Shown here piece by piece: positions 24,955 through 34,643 of a stretch of DNA of 64,000 nt (positions are counted from its first letter, which is position 1; each line of letters opens with the position of its first letter). The stretch lies in contig NZ_JASVWB010000004.1 in the NCBI RefSeq assembly GCF_030287445.1, positions 62,001 to 126,000 on the forward strand, given 5' to 3'. This DNA is from Streptomyces sp. ALI-76-A. GTDB lineage: Bacteria > Actinomycetota > Actinomycetes > Streptomycetales > Streptomycetaceae. The notes below the pieces were generated by a model, which saw nothing but the letters and a program-made list of their open reading frames with translations, was not told the origin of the DNA and ran no database searches. The position numbers and the translations under genes are program-made.

Positions 24955-26040
24955 ATGGCGCAGGAAGTACGCGGCGTGATCGCACCGGGCAAGGACGAGC
25001 CGGTGCGGCTGGAGACGATCGTCGTGCCCGATCCGGGCCCGGGCGAGGCCGTGGTGCGGGTGCAGGCCTGCGGGGTCTGTCACACGGACCTGCACTACAA
25101 GCAGGGCGGGATCAGCGACGACTTCCCCTTCCTGCTGGGGCACGAGGCCGCGGGCGTGGTCGAGGCGGTCGGCGAGGGCGTGAGCGATGTCGCCCCCGGC
25201 GACTTCGTCATCCTCAACTGGCGCGCGGTGTGCGGCAGGTGCCGGGCCTGCCTGCGCGGGCGGCCGTGGTACTGCTTCGACACGCACAACGCCCAGCAGA
25301 AGATGACCCTCACCGACGGCACCGAGCTGTCCCCGGCGCTCGGCATCGGCGCGTTCGCGGAGAAGACGCTGGTGGCGGCCGGGCAGTGCACCAAGGTCGA
25401 CGCGAGCGTCGCACCGCAGGTCGCGGGGCTGCTGGGCTGCGGCGTGATGGCCGGCATCGGCGCCGCGATCAACACCGGCCAGGTCGGCCGGGGCGACACG
25501 GTCGCGGTGATCGGCTGCGGCGGAGTCGGCGACGCGGCGATCGCCGGTGCGAACCTGGCGGGCGCGGCCAGGATCATCGCGGTCGACATCGACGAGCGGA
25601 AGCTGGAGACGGCGCGGACGATGGGCGCCACCCACACCGTCAACTCCCGCGAGACGGATCCGGTGGAGGCGGTCCGGGAGCTGACCGGCGGTTTCGGCGC
25701 GGACGTCGTCATCGAGGCGGTCGGCCGCCCGGAGACCTACCGGCAGGCGTTCTACGCCCGGGACCTGGCCGGCACGGTCGTCCTCGTCGGCGTCCCCACC
25801 CCCGAGATGAAGCTCGAACTGCCCCTGCTGGACGTCTTCGGCCGCGGCGGGGCGCTGAAGTCGTCCTGGTACGGCGACTGCCTGCCCTCCCGCGACTTCC
25901 CGATGCTGATCGACCTGCACCTGCAAGGCCGCCTGGACCTGGGGGCGTTCGTCACCGAGACGATCGAACTCACCGACATCGAGAAGGCCTTCGAGCGGAT
26001 GCACCACGGCGACGTGCTGCGCTCGGTGGTGGTGCTGTGA
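24955..26040 (+). CDS. mscR: S-(hydroxymethyl)mycothiol dehydrogenase / S-nitrosomycothiol reductase
   Basis: The product has 361 residues, a zinc-dependent class III-like alcohol dehydrogenase. Catalytic zinc ligands include Cys42 (GVCHTD) and His63-Glu64 (GHEAAG). Structural zinc cysteines are at 93, 96, 99 and 107. The NAD-binding motif is GCGGVGDAA near 185. This family oxidises the formaldehyde-mycothiol adduct and reduces S-nitrosomycothiol in actinobacteria. The next gene, overlapping by 1 nt, is the MBL hydrolase that usually accompanies it, which supports the call over a generic alcohol dehydrogenase. The ATG follows GAAAGGGG. Confidence 0.88.
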   Translation: MAQEVRGVIAPGKDEPVRLETIVVPDPGPGEAVVRVQACGVCHTDLHYKQGGISDDFPFLLGHEAAGVVEAVGEGVSDVAPGDFVILNWRAVCGRCRACLRGRPWYCFDTHNAQQKMTLTDGTELSPALGIGAFAEKTLVAAGQCTKVDASVAPQVAGLLGCGVMAGIGAAINTGQVGRGDTVAVIGCGGVGDAAIAGANLAGAARIIAVDIDERKLETARTMGATHTVNSRETDPVEAVRELTGGFGADVVIEAVGRPETYRQAFYARDLAGTVVLVGVPTPEMKLELPLLDVFGRGGALKSSWYGDCLPSRDFPMLIDLHLQGRLDLGAFVTETIELTDIEKAFERMHHGDVLRSVVVL

Positions 26041-26669
26041 TGACCGCCCGCGTCGAACGCCTCGTCACCTCCGGCCAGTTCAGCCTCGACGGCGGCACCT
26101 GGGACGTCGACAACAACGTGTGGATCGTCGGTGACGGCCACGAGGCGATCGTGATCGACGCCGCCCACGACGCCGACGCCATCGCGCGGGCGGTCGGCGA
26201 CCGCCGGCTGACGGCGATCGTGTGCACGCACGCCCACAACGACCACATCGACGCCGCCCCCGCCCTGGCCGAGCGCACCGGCGCCACGATCTGGCTGCAC
26301 CCCGACGACCTGCCGCTGTGGAAGCAGACCCACCCCGACCGCGACCCCGACGCCTGGCTGCGGGACGGCCAGGTCATCGAGGCGGCCGGCGCCGACCTGC
26401 GCGTGCTGCACACACCGGGGCACGCGCCCGGCGCGGTCTGCCTGTACGACCCCGGTCTGGCCACCGTCTTCACCGGTGACACGCTCTTCCAGGGCGGTCC
26501 GGGGGCCACCGGCCGCTCCTACTCCCACTTCCCCACGATCATCGACTCGATCCGCGACCGCCTGCTGGCCCTCCCGCCCGAGACGAAGGTCCTCACCGGG
26601 CACGGCGATCCCACCACCATCGGCGCGGAAGCCCCGCACCTGGAGGAATGGATCGCCCGCGGCCACTGA
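26040..26669 (+). CDS. MBL-fold hydrolase partnered with mycothiol dehydrogenase
   Basis: The product has 209 residues with the glyoxalase II-like metallo-beta-lactamase motif HAHNDH (His64, His66, Asp68, His69), then HTPGHAPG and FTGDTLFQGG. The ATG overlaps the TGA of the dehydrogenase (TGATG), so the pair is translationally coupled. By analogy with S-formylglutathione hydrolase it probably cleaves the formyl-mycothiol product and finishes formaldehyde detoxification; that is inferred from context. Confidence 0.83.
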   Translation: MTARVERLVTSGQFSLDGGTWDVDNNVWIVGDGHEAIVIDAAHDADAIARAVGDRRLTAIVCTHAHNDHIDAAPALAERTGATIWLHPDDLPLWKQTHPDRDPDAWLRDGQVIEAAGADLRVLHTPGHAPGAVCLYDPGLATVFTGDTLFQGGPGATGRSYSHFPTIIDSIRDRLLALPPETKVLTGHGDPTTIGAEAPHLEEWIARGH

Positions 26670-26859
26670 GGGACGGGCCGCACGGCCCCGGCCGGCCGTG
26701 CGCGCCCATGGGCGGGCGTCCCGCGCCGCGCGGGACGGGAAACCGCGCGGCCGGGTGACTCGGCACACGCGGCCGGACGACCCGGCGTAAAAGGCGACAG
26801 AAGATGTCCGGCTTACCCGCCATGCTCGGAGCATCAACCGGGCACACAGGAGGTCGGAC

Positions 26860-27774
26860 ATGGCACAGCCGTTGCGGGACAAGGTCGCTCTGGTCGCGGG
26901 AGCGACCCGCGGAGCCGGACGCGGCATCGCCGTGGAGCTCGGCGCGGCCGGCGCGACCGTCTACGTCACCGGCCGCTCCACCCGGGCCCGCCGCTCCGAG
27001 TACGACCGCCCGGAGACCATCGAGGACACCGCGGACCTCGTCACCGCGGCGGGCGGCCACGGCATCGCCGTACCGACCGATCACCTCGACCCCGCCCAGG
27101 TCCGCGCGCTCGTCGACCGCGTCGACGACGAGCGGGGCCGGCTCGACGTCCTCGTCAACGACATCTGGGGCGGGGAGAAGCTCTTCGGGTGGGACACCCC
27201 CGTCTGGGAGCACGACCTCGACAACGGCCTCAGACTCCTGCGGCTCGCGGTCGAGACCCACGCGATCACCAGCCACCACGCCCTGCCGCTGCTCCTGCGC
27301 CGGCCCGGCGGACTGGTGGTCGAGATGACCGACGGCACCGCCGAGTACAACCGCGACACCTACCGCGTCAACTTCTTCTACGACCTCGCCAAGACGTCCG
27401 TGCTGCGCATGGCGTTCGCCCTCGGTCACGAGATCGGGCCGCGCGGTGCCACCGCCGTGGCGCTGACCCCGGGCTGGCTGCGCTCGGAGATGATGCTGGA
27501 GGCCTTCGGGGTGCGTGAGGACAACTGGCGCGAGGCCCTCGACCGCGTCCCCCACTTCGCCATCTCCGAGACACCGCGCTACGTCGGCCGCGCGGTCGCC
27601 GCCCTGGCCGCCGACCCCGACGTGGCCCGCTGGAACGGCACGTCCCTCTCCAGCGGCGGCCTCGCCCCGGTGTACGGCTTCACCGACCTCGACGGCAGCC
27701 GCCCGGACGCCTGGCGCTACCTCGTGGAGGTGCAGGACGCGGGGAAGCCGGCCGACACGACCGGGTACCGGTGA
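26860..27774 (+). CDS. SDR-family oxidoreductase
   Basis: The product has 304 residues. The Rossmann motif is GATRGAGRGIA (about 15-25), the NxxG-like region reads VNDIWGG, and the active site has YDLAK (Tyr-x3-Lys). The spacing suits a classical short-chain dehydrogenase with an extended substrate loop (WGGEKLFGWDTPVWEHDLD). Close relatives are annotated only as SDR oxidoreductases, and the substrate is unknown. AGGAGG precedes the ATG by about 6 nt. Confidence 0.83.
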   Translation: MAQPLRDKVALVAGATRGAGRGIAVELGAAGATVYVTGRSTRARRSEYDRPETIEDTADLVTAAGGHGIAVPTDHLDPAQVRALVDRVDDERGRLDVLVNDIWGGEKLFGWDTPVWEHDLDNGLRLLRLAVETHAITSHHALPLLLRRPGGLVVEMTDGTAEYNRDTYRVNFFYDLAKTSVLRMAFALGHEIGPRGATAVALTPGWLRSEMMLEAFGVREDNWREALDRVPHFAISETPRYVGRAVAALAADPDVARWNGTSLSSGGLAPVYGFTDLDGSRPDAWRYLVEVQDAGKPADTTGYR

Positions 27775-27796
27775 CGGTCGGGTCCGGCGGTGGCGG

Positions 27797-28333
27797 TCAG
27801 GTCCGCGGTGACGCCGGCAGCGGCCAGCGCGCCGCGTGGCCCGGAGGCAGCGCCAGGTCGTCCCGTACGGCCGCGTAGTAGCTCGCGCGTCCGGCGCGCT
27901 GCCGCTCCAGCAGGGCCTGCCATGCCGCCGGGTCGCGCCGCTCCTCGCGCAGGAACGCCTCCATCTCCAGCACCGTGACCACCCACGCCCGGGCCCGCTC
28001 CACCACCTCGGGACTGCCCAGCAGGAGCAGTGCCTCCCCGGCCGGATCCCGGGCGACGGTGGCCTCCGCCATCGGCGGGGCCGCCTCCTCGGGGGACAGC
28101 GGATGCGGATGCGGGTCGTTGCCGAAGTGGGCGGCGACCCGGTACGCCAGCGTCACGGACCGCTTGAGCGCCTGCGCGTAGTCGGCGTACACGGCGAGCC
28201 TGCGCTCCTCCCAGCGTGCCGCGCGCTCACGGCTGAAACGGGCCCGGTCGCTGCGCACGATCGCGACGTACGAGCCGAGCGCACCGATCACGACGCCGAT
28301 GAGGGCGGGGAGTTGCTGGAGGAACGTCGACAT
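27797..28333 (-). CDS. Membrane-anchored hypothetical protein
   Basis: The product has 178 residues. One hydrophobic segment at about 8-26 (LPALIGVVIGALGSYVAIV) is followed by a charged, helix-rich cytoplasmic region with many Arg, Glu and Ala residues that could form a coiled coil. I recognise no family function. TACCGT (minus strand, 28340-28345) ends 6 nt before the ATG, so translation is probably leaderless. It is divergent from the SDR gene with only 49 bp between the starts. Confidence 0.75.
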   Translation of the reverse strand: MSTFLQQLPALIGVVIGALGSYVAIVRSDRARFSRERAARWEERRLAVYADYAQALKRSVTLAYRVAAHFGNDPHPHPLSPEEAAPPMAEATVARDPAGEALLLLGSPEVVERARAWVVTVLEMEAFLREERRDPAAWQALLERQRAGRASYYAAVRDDLALPPGHAARWPLPASPRT

Positions 28334-28382
28334 GGGCGCACGGTATCCGCCCGGTGGGCCCGCGCGGCACTACGGTCGGCGT

Positions 28383-29183
28383 ATGACGGACACCACGCGT
28401 TTCGAGGGGTACGGAGTTCTGGTCACGGGCGCCGCCCGCGGCATCGGCGCGGCCACCGCGCGGCGGTTCGCCGAGGAGGGGGCGGGCGTCCTGGTCACCG
28501 ACGTCGACGCGCCCGAGGCGGAGAGGACCGCGGCGGCCCTGCGCGCCCGGGGACTGAAGGCCGGGGCGACGGTCTGCGACGTGGCGGACCGGGCGTCCGT
28601 CGAGGCGGCCGTCGCCCACGCCGTCGCCGTGCTCGGACGGCTCGACGTCCTGGTCAACAACGCCTACCGCTGCACCCCCGACACCCCGCTCTTCGAGGAC
28701 GGGCCCGACGAGGTGTGGGCCCGCGACCTGGACGTCACCCTCACCGGCGCCTACCGCTGCGCCCGCGCCGCCCTCCCGCACCTGGTGGCCTCCGGCCGGG
28801 GCGCGGTCGTCAGCATCGGCTCGGTCAACGGCCTCCAGGACTTCGGCAACCACGCCTACAGCGCCGCCAAGGCGGGCCTCGGCTCCCTGACCCGCACCCT
28901 CGCCGGGCACGCCGCCCCGCGCGGCGTCCGGGTCAACCTGGTGGCTCCCGGCACCGTCCGCACGACACCCTGGGAGGGCCGGGAGGACGACCTGGAGGCC
29001 GTGCGCGCGCTGTATCCCCTCGGCCGGGTCGGCGAACCGGAGGACATCGCGGCGGCGGTCACCTTTCTGGCCTCCCGCGACGCGTCCTGGATCACCGGCA
29101 CCACGCTCACCGTCGACGGCGGCCTCACCGCGGTCAACACGGGCTTCCGCGCCGCGGTGGACCGGTCCGGCACGGACGACTGA
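28383..29183 (+). CDS. SDR-family oxidoreductase (FabG-like)
   Basis: The product has 266 residues and is a textbook classical SDR: VTGAARGIGAA (17-27), VNNAY, the Ser of SIGSVNG, YSAAK (Tyr-x3-Lys) and the C-terminal ITGTTLTVDGGLTA. It is an NAD(P)-dependent keto/alcohol oxidoreductase; the substrate is not deducible. TACGGT ends 6 nt before the ATG and there is no Shine-Dalgarno, so the mRNA is probably leaderless. The upstream in-frame ATG at 28299 overlaps the divergent gene and is unlikely. Confidence 0.85.
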   Translation: MTDTTRFEGYGVLVTGAARGIGAATARRFAEEGAGVLVTDVDAPEAERTAAALRARGLKAGATVCDVADRASVEAAVAHAVAVLGRLDVLVNNAYRCTPDTPLFEDGPDEVWARDLDVTLTGAYRCARAALPHLVASGRGAVVSIGSVNGLQDFGNHAYSAAKAGLGSLTRTLAGHAAPRGVRVNLVAPGTVRTTPWEGREDDLEAVRALYPLGRVGEPEDIAAAVTFLASRDASWITGTTLTVDGGLTAVNTGFRAAVDRSGTDD

Positions 29184-29304
29184 CAGCGACGGGACGGTGT
29201 CGAATGTCACCGTTTCGTCGCAGGACGAGCGGCGCTACAACCGAATCCCCCGGGCACCGGTCTAGCTGGCAGACATCGAGGACCGCAGGACCGGGTGAAG
29301 GGGA

Positions 29305-30006
29305 ATGGCCATGGGGGACATACGCAGACGGGGTGCCGTCGTACTGGGGGTCACCGCGCTGGTGGCACCGCTCACGCTCGCGCTGGGCACCACGCCCGCG
29401 CAGGCCGCGAGCTGCACCACGCAGACCGGGCCGTACCAGAAGCAGGTGGAGAAGTTCCTCGGCCGGCCGGTCGACGGCAAGCAGTCCGCCGCCGACTGCA
29501 AGGCCATCCAGGCCTTCCAGACCAAGCACGGCATCACCCCGAACGCCGGGTACGCGGGTTCCGTCACCTGGGGCGTGATGAACCTGATGAACAAGCAGAA
29601 GGCCGTCGGGACGAACCCCAACAAAGAGGGCAAGTGTCCGGTGAACAAGGGCCGCATCGCCTGCGTGAACCTGACCCTCCAGCTCAGCTGGATCCAGGAC
29701 GGCAAGAAGCTCGTGTACGGTCCGGTCCCCGTGCGCACCGGCCGCAACGGCTACGAGACCCGCACCGGCCTGAAGAAGATCTACTGGCGCAACATCGACC
29801 ACGTCTCCAGCATCTACGACGTGCCGATGCCCTACGCCCAGTTCTTCGACGGCGGCCAGGCCTTCCACTCGGTGGGCGTCAGCATGTGGAACCCGCCGGG
29901 TTCGCACGGCTGCGTCAACATGACCAGGACCACCGCCAAGAAGTACTGGTCGCTGCTGAAGAACGGCGACGACGTCTTCGTGTACGGCCGCAAGCCGGGC
30001 ACCTGA
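29305..30006 (+). CDS. Secreted L,D-transpeptidase with N-terminal peptidoglycan-binding domain
   Basis: The product has 233 residues. A signal peptide (about 1-35, cut near AQAAS) is followed by a peptidoglycan-binding domain (about 40-95) and a YkuD domain whose motif FHSVG...SHGCVNM carries the catalytic Cys at about residue 203. The family makes 3-3 crosslinks in wall peptidoglycan or attaches proteins to it. ATG 29305 and ATG 29311 are both possible; AAGGGG is better spaced for 29311. It converges on the sugar ABC operon. Confidence 0.87.
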   Translation: MAMGDIRRRGAVVLGVTALVAPLTLALGTTPAQAASCTTQTGPYQKQVEKFLGRPVDGKQSAADCKAIQAFQTKHGITPNAGYAGSVTWGVMNLMNKQKAVGTNPNKEGKCPVNKGRIACVNLTLQLSWIQDGKKLVYGPVPVRTGRNGYETRTGLKKIYWRNIDHVSSIYDVPMPYAQFFDGGQAFHSVGVSMWNPPGSHGCVNMTRTTAKKYWSLLKNGDDVFVYGRKPGT

Positions 30007-30035
30007 CAGGGGCGCCCGGCCCGTCCGCGCCCCCG

Positions 30036-31235
30036 CTAGCGGGGCGCGTCCCCGAAGTCCGGGATCTCCAGCCTGGCCCCGCCCTGCCGCGCGGACTCGT
30101 GCGCGACGATGCCCGGCAGGGTGTAGCGGGCGGCCACCCACGCGTTCACCGACGGCAGCGACCGGGTGGTGACGGCGGTGACGAAGTCGTCCACCAGGAA
30201 GTGGTGGCTGCCCTCGTGCCCGTTGTGGAGGTGGTCGAACTCCCGCGGCAGCCGCGAGCGGTCGTGCACCGGCGCCGATCCGGAGGTGAAGGCGGCCCGC
30301 AGGTCCGGCGCGATGTGCTGGAGTGACGGATCGTCAGGGGACATGGTGGGCTTGGGTTCCAGCAGTTCGCTGATGTCCTTCACGCCGTTCTTGTCCTGCC
30401 ACAGGGCGACCGTGGCGAGCTGCTCCATGCTCGCTTCGGTCCCGAAGAACCGGAAACGGGACTCCCGGATGTGGGAGGGGTAGCCCACCCGCCGGAACTC
30501 GTTCGTCCGGAACGCCCCGCCGCCCGCCACCTCGAACAGCGCGGTCGCGTTGGACACGTCGTTGCCGAACCGGCTGACCTCCTTGTCGAACACCCCGTCC
30601 CCGCGGTCGTCGGCCACCCCGATCGCCGACACACTCACCGCGTGCGTCTGCCAGGCGCCCAGTACCCCGCCTGTCGAGTGCGTCGGGTACAGCAGCGGGG
30701 GATAGCTGGCGGTCGCCTTCCAGTCCTCGCCGCCGCTGTACTGGTACGCCTCGTAGAACCCGAGGTCCATGTCGTGGACGTAGTCGCCCTCGGCGTAGAA
30801 GAGCCGCCCGAAGGCGCCCTCGGCGATCTGGTTGCGGGCGTGCACGGTCGCCGGGTTGTACTGGCTCGTCTCGCCCATCATGTACGTCAGCCCGGTCGCC
30901 TTGACCGCGTCGATGATCGCCGCGATCTCCTCGGCGGTGATCGCCATCGGGACGGCGGAGTAGACGTGCTTGCCGGCGTTGAGGCCCTGGACGACCAGCG
31001 GGCCGTGCGTCCAGCGCTGGGTGAAGATCGCGACCGCGTCGACCGCCTTCGACTCCAGCATGGCCTCGTACGACGGGAAGGTGCCCGTGAGGCCCTCGGC
31101 GGCGGCCAGGCGCTCGGCGCGTTCGGGGAGCAGGTCGGTGACGTGGACGTCGCCGACGCCGGGATGGGCCAGGAACAGCTTGGCGAACTGGCCCGAGAAC
31201 TGTCCGGCGCCGACGATGCCGAGGGAGAACGTCAT
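30036..31235 (-). CDS. Gfo/Idh/MocA-family oxidoreductase
   Basis: The product has 399 residues. The N-terminal NAD(P)-binding fold starts LGIVGAGQFSGQFAKLF. The expected EKP dinucleotide-site motif is replaced by YSAVPMAIT, so it is a divergent member. The C-terminal half is the alpha/beta substrate domain (GGVLGAWQTHAVSV, GHEGSHHFLVDDFVTAV). It is the last gene of a four-gene sugar ABC operon, 38 bp after the binding-protein gene, and probably oxidises or epimerises the imported sugar. ATG 31235 has GGAAGGG upstream. Confidence 0.85.
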   Translation of the reverse strand: MTFSLGIVGAGQFSGQFAKLFLAHPGVGDVHVTDLLPERAERLAAAEGLTGTFPSYEAMLESKAVDAVAIFTQRWTHGPLVVQGLNAGKHVYSAVPMAITAEEIAAIIDAVKATGLTYMMGETSQYNPATVHARNQIAEGAFGRLFYAEGDYVHDMDLGFYEAYQYSGGEDWKATASYPPLLYPTHSTGGVLGAWQTHAVSVSAIGVADDRGDGVFDKEVSRFGNDVSNATALFEVAGGGAFRTNEFRRVGYPSHIRESRFRFFGTEASMEQLATVALWQDKNGVKDISELLEPKPTMSPDDPSLQHIAPDLRAAFTSGSAPVHDRSRLPREFDHLHNGHEGSHHFLVDDFVTAVTTRSLPSVNAWVAARYTLPGIVAHESARQGGARLEIPDFGDAPR

Positions 31236-31273
31236 GGGTGGCGTGCCCTTCCGGGGTGGAGTCACTGGTCGAT

Positions 31274-32617
31274 TCACTGGTCGAGGATCAGGTTGATCTG
31301 GTCGGTGGTCTCGTCGAGGCTGTCGGCGGACGTGCCGTTGGCGAAGATGTCCTGCATCGCGGGGTGCATCAGCGCGTACACGTCCGCGGAGTAGTTGGTG
31401 ATGGGGAAGGAGAACGTGCTGAAGTTCTTCTTGTCGGCGACCGGCCTGGTGAAGGCCGTGACGTCGATGCCCTTCTTCTCGTACGCGGCCACCGCGGCCT
31501 TCGTGCCGTCGGGCGTCGCCGGGAAGACGATGCCGTAGTCGCCCACGATCTTCTGGCACGCGTCGGACGACAGGTACTTCACCCACTTCAGGGCACCCGG
31601 CTTGTTGTCCGCGTTCTTGGTGACGGAGTCGGCGAGGCCGTTCATCATGGTGGCGCGCTTGCCGGTGGGACCCACGGGGGTGAAGGCGGTGCCCACCTTC
31701 AGGTCCTTGACGCCGTAGTACGTCGAGATCATCCAGGCGCCGTCGAAGGCTGCCGCCGCCTTGCCCGCGGCCACCTGCGCGTTCGCCGGATTGGCGCCCG
31801 CGCTGTAGTCCGTGAGGGGGGCCATGTAGCCCTTCTCGGCCAGGCCGAAGTACCACTCGACGACGGACTGGAAGGTCTCGCTGTCGTACTGGTACTTCGT
31901 GCCCCACCGCGGCTTGTCGGTGTAGGTCCAGCCCGCGGAGGCGGCGAAGTTGCTCCACTGCGTCTGGCCGTCGCCGTCCCCGGCGCCGCCCGTCGCGAGG
32001 CCGTACACCTTGACATGACGCTTGTCGAAGCCCGGTTCGTCACCGCGTTTGCCGTTGCGGTCGACGGTGAGACGGGCGATGGCCTTCTCGAAGGTGCCGC
32101 CGTCCTTCGGGTTCCAGGAAAGGGTGTTCAGCTCCCGGGCCGTGAGCCCGGCGGCGCCGGCCATCCTCTGGTTGTAGAAGAGCGCGACGGTGTCCCAGTC
32201 CTTGGGAGCGCCGTAGCGGTGCCCGTCCTGGCCGGTCCAGTTGGCGGCGAGCCCGGACTGGTAGTCGGATGCCTCGATGCCCAGGCCGTCGAGCGGCTCC
32301 AGCACCTTGAGATCGGCGAACTGGCCGAACTTCTGGATGTGGTCGGTGAACACGTCCGGCTCGGTGCCCGCGATGAAGCTCGCGGTGAGCTTGGTCCAGT
32401 AGTCGTCCCAGCCCAGCTGCGTGATCTTCACCTTCAGTCCCGGGTTCTCCTTCTCGAAGCCCCGCGCGCAGGCCTGGTAGGCGGGCCGCTGGTTGGCGTC
32501 CCACAGCCAGTACGACACCGTGTTCGCGGACGAACCCGCCCCGCCTCCCTTGGCGCAGCCGGCCGTCAGGGACAGCGCCAGCGCTCCGGTCAAAGCCACG
32601 ACCGTACGAATTCGCAT
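31274..32617 (-). CDS. Sugar ABC transporter substrate-binding lipoprotein
   Basis: The product has 447 residues. The lipoprotein signal ends in LTAGC with the lipid-anchored Cys at 21, followed by a Gly/Ser linker and a family-1 extracellular solute-binding fold (VSYWLWDANQRPAYQACARG, ITQLGWDDYWTKLTASFIAG, TDHIQKFGQFADL). The class binds oligosaccharides or glycosides; the ligand is unknown. It lies 10 bp after the second permease gene in the operon. Confidence 0.9.
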   Translation of the reverse strand: MRIRTVVALTGALALSLTAGCAKGGGAGSSANTVSYWLWDANQRPAYQACARGFEKENPGLKVKITQLGWDDYWTKLTASFIAGTEPDVFTDHIQKFGQFADLKVLEPLDGLGIEASDYQSGLAANWTGQDGHRYGAPKDWDTVALFYNQRMAGAAGLTARELNTLSWNPKDGGTFEKAIARLTVDRNGKRGDEPGFDKRHVKVYGLATGGAGDGDGQTQWSNFAASAGWTYTDKPRWGTKYQYDSETFQSVVEWYFGLAEKGYMAPLTDYSAGANPANAQVAAGKAAAAFDGAWMISTYYGVKDLKVGTAFTPVGPTGKRATMMNGLADSVTKNADNKPGALKWVKYLSSDACQKIVGDYGIVFPATPDGTKAAVAAYEKKGIDVTAFTRPVADKKNFSTFSFPITNYSADVYALMHPAMQDIFANGTSADSLDETTDQINLILDQ

Positions 32618-32627
32618 GCCCGTCCCC

Positions 32628-33545
32628 TTACTTGATTCCGGTGAAGCTGATCGAACTGACGATGCGGCGCGCGAAGATGCCGAAGAGCACGACCATGGGC
32701 AGCGCGGCGACGAGCGTGGCCGCCATCAGGCCGGACCAGTCGTAGCCGGTCTGCGGCGTCTGCGCCCGGAAGATGGCCAGCGCCACGGTGAGCACGCGGG
32801 AGCTGTCGCTGTAGGACACCATCAGCGGCCAGAAGTAGTCGTTCCAGGCGGTGATGTACGTCAGGACGCCCAGCGTGAGGACGGGGGTGGACGCCATCGG
32901 CAGCATGACCCGGAAGAAGATGCGGATCTTCCCGGCGCCGTCGAGCAGGGCGGCCTCCTCGACCTCGCGGGGGACGTTCATGAAGAACTGCCGCAGGAAG
33001 AACACGGCGAACGGCGTCATGAACATCGTCGGCAGCGAAATGCCCAACAGGGTGTCCACCAGGCCGAGTTGTTTGATGAGTACGAAGTTCGGGAGCAGGG
33101 TGAAGATCGCGGGGACCATCAGCCCGGCGAGGAAGAGGCCGAACGTCTTGTCCCGGCCACGCCACCGCAGGCGCGCGAAGGCGTACGCGGCCATGGCGGA
33201 GAAGAAGATCTGGCAGACGGTGATCAGGGTGGCGACGACCACCGAGTTGATCAGGTAGCGCCAGAACGTGAGACCGCCGCCCGCGCCGCCCTGGGCGATC
33301 GCCTCCTCGGTGGACTGCAGGCCCAGGGCCCGCTCGAAGCCACCGGTCGTCAGGTCCACGGGCAGGGGATCGCCGGGGTGCGCGGCGAGCGCGTTGTTGG
33401 TGGACAGCGCGGTGCGCAGGATCCAGTAGAAGGGCAGCAGGGTGATGAGCACGATCGCGACCATCGCCGTCCAGGCCGCGATCCGGCCGAAGGAGGGCCG
33501 GCGCCTGGTGGGCCGTACGGTCGTCGTGGTTGCCACGGCAGCCAT
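32628..33545 (-). CDS. Sugar ABC transporter permease (MalG-type)
   Basis: The product has 305 residues with six membrane helices and the EAA loop EVEEAALLDGAGKIRIFFRV that contacts the ATPase. The N-terminus has a cytoplasmic Arg-rich tail before the first helix. It pairs with the upstream permease. No ATPase gene is in the operon; in Streptomyces such systems share the MsiK ATPase. Confidence 0.9.
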   Translation of the reverse strand: MAAVATTTTVRPTRRRPSFGRIAAWTAMVAIVLITLLPFYWILRTALSTNNALAAHPGDPLPVDLTTGGFERALGLQSTEEAIAQGGAGGGLTFWRYLINSVVVATLITVCQIFFSAMAAYAFARLRWRGRDKTFGLFLAGLMVPAIFTLLPNFVLIKQLGLVDTLLGISLPTMFMTPFAVFFLRQFFMNVPREVEEAALLDGAGKIRIFFRVMLPMASTPVLTLGVLTYITAWNDYFWPLMVSYSDSSRVLTVALAIFRAQTPQTGYDWSGLMAATLVAALPMVVLFGIFARRIVSSISFTGIK

Positions 33546-33564
33546 GTCGGTGTCTCCTTCCCCG

Positions 33565-34530
33565 TCAGCCGAGGTCGGTCTGGCCGGCCCGGGTGAGCCG
33601 GTACTGGACGAAGGTGATCGCGCTCAGCACGACCAGCAGGGCGACGGACATCGCCGAGGCGTAGCCGAACTGGAAGCGGCCGAAGGCGGCGCCGTAGATG
33701 TAGTACTGGAGGACGTTGGTGGCGTTCGCCGGTCCGCCCGCGGTGGTCACCGCCACCGTGTCGAACACCTGGAACGAGCCGATCACGGTCATGATCAGTA
33801 CGACCGCCAGCACCGGCCGCAGCAGTGGCATGGTGATCCGCCAGAACATCCGCCACTCGCTCGCGCCGTCCACCTTGGCGGCCTCGTACATGTCGCCGGG
33901 GATGGCCTGGAGCCCGGCGAACAGCAGCAGCGCGGTGTAGCCGACGTGCCGCCACACGTTGATCAGGGCGATGGTCGGGATCGCCCAGGTGTCGTCGGCG
34001 AGGAAGGGGACGCGCTCGAGACCGAGCCCCGAGATGATCTCGTTGCCGATGCCGAGCTGTGTGTCCAGGATCCACAGCCAGACGATGCCGGCGACGACGT
34101 TCGCCATCAGATACGGCGTGAGCACGATCCCGCGCAGCAGCGCCGACCGCGTGAGCCGCTGGAGCAGGACGGCGATGGCGAGCGCCGCCACCGTCTGCAC
34201 CCCGATGTTGATCAGCACGTACTCGACGGTGACCTCGAGCGAGTTCCAGAAGATCGGGTCGTGCACCATGCGCACGTAGTTGTCGAGGCCCACCCACTCG
34301 GGCGGTGTGAGCAGGTTGTAGCGCGTGAAGCTGAGGTAGACGCCGCGCAGCGTCGGCCAGAGCAGGAAGACCAGGAAGCCCAGCAGGGCCGGGGCGATGA
34401 ACACCGCGGCGAGCCGTCCGTCACCCCGGCCCTCCCCGGCGCGCGCCCGGTCCGTCCGAGGTTTCGTCCGGGCACCCTCGGCGCCGCCCAGGGGCAGACG
34501 CGACGGTGGGCTGCTGGAGGCGATGGTCAT
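33565..34530 (-). CDS. Sugar ABC transporter permease (MalF-type)
   Basis: The product has 321 residues with six membrane helices and the loop DMYEAAKVDGASEWRMFWRI. I chose ATG 34530 because AAGGGAG lies 8 nt upstream; an ATG at 34560 lacks a site and would place the start nearer the operator-like sequence. It is the first gene of the operon and divergent from a ROK regulator, the likely controller. Confidence 0.9.
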   Translation of the reverse strand: MTIASSSPPSRLPLGGAEGARTKPRTDRARAGEGRGDGRLAAVFIAPALLGFLVFLLWPTLRGVYLSFTRYNLLTPPEWVGLDNYVRMVHDPIFWNSLEVTVEYVLINIGVQTVAALAIAVLLQRLTRSALLRGIVLTPYLMANVVAGIVWLWILDTQLGIGNEIISGLGLERVPFLADDTWAIPTIALINVWRHVGYTALLLFAGLQAIPGDMYEAAKVDGASEWRMFWRITMPLLRPVLAVVLIMTVIGSFQVFDTVAVTTAGGPANATNVLQYYIYGAAFGRFQFGYASAMSVALLVVLSAITFVQYRLTRAGQTDLG

Positions 34531-34570
34531 CGTGAGACTCCCTTGTCCGCGGCGGCTCATCCTCGGGGCA

Positions 34571-34595
34571 CTTACTTTTGCGGCGGAATAATCAA
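34571..34595. promoter_or_regulatory. Operator-like AT-rich site, permease side
   Basis: CTTTTGCGGCGGAATAATCA resembles TTTTTGTGGCAAAATAAATCA at the ROK side (34660-34680), allowing one gap. It lies 41-65 bp upstream of the permease start, where a repressor would block the operon. Confidence 0.5.
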
Positions 34596-34643
34596 TGAGT
34601 CAAGGGGCGTGCAAACATCATTCCCGAGCCATCGGTGATGGCG

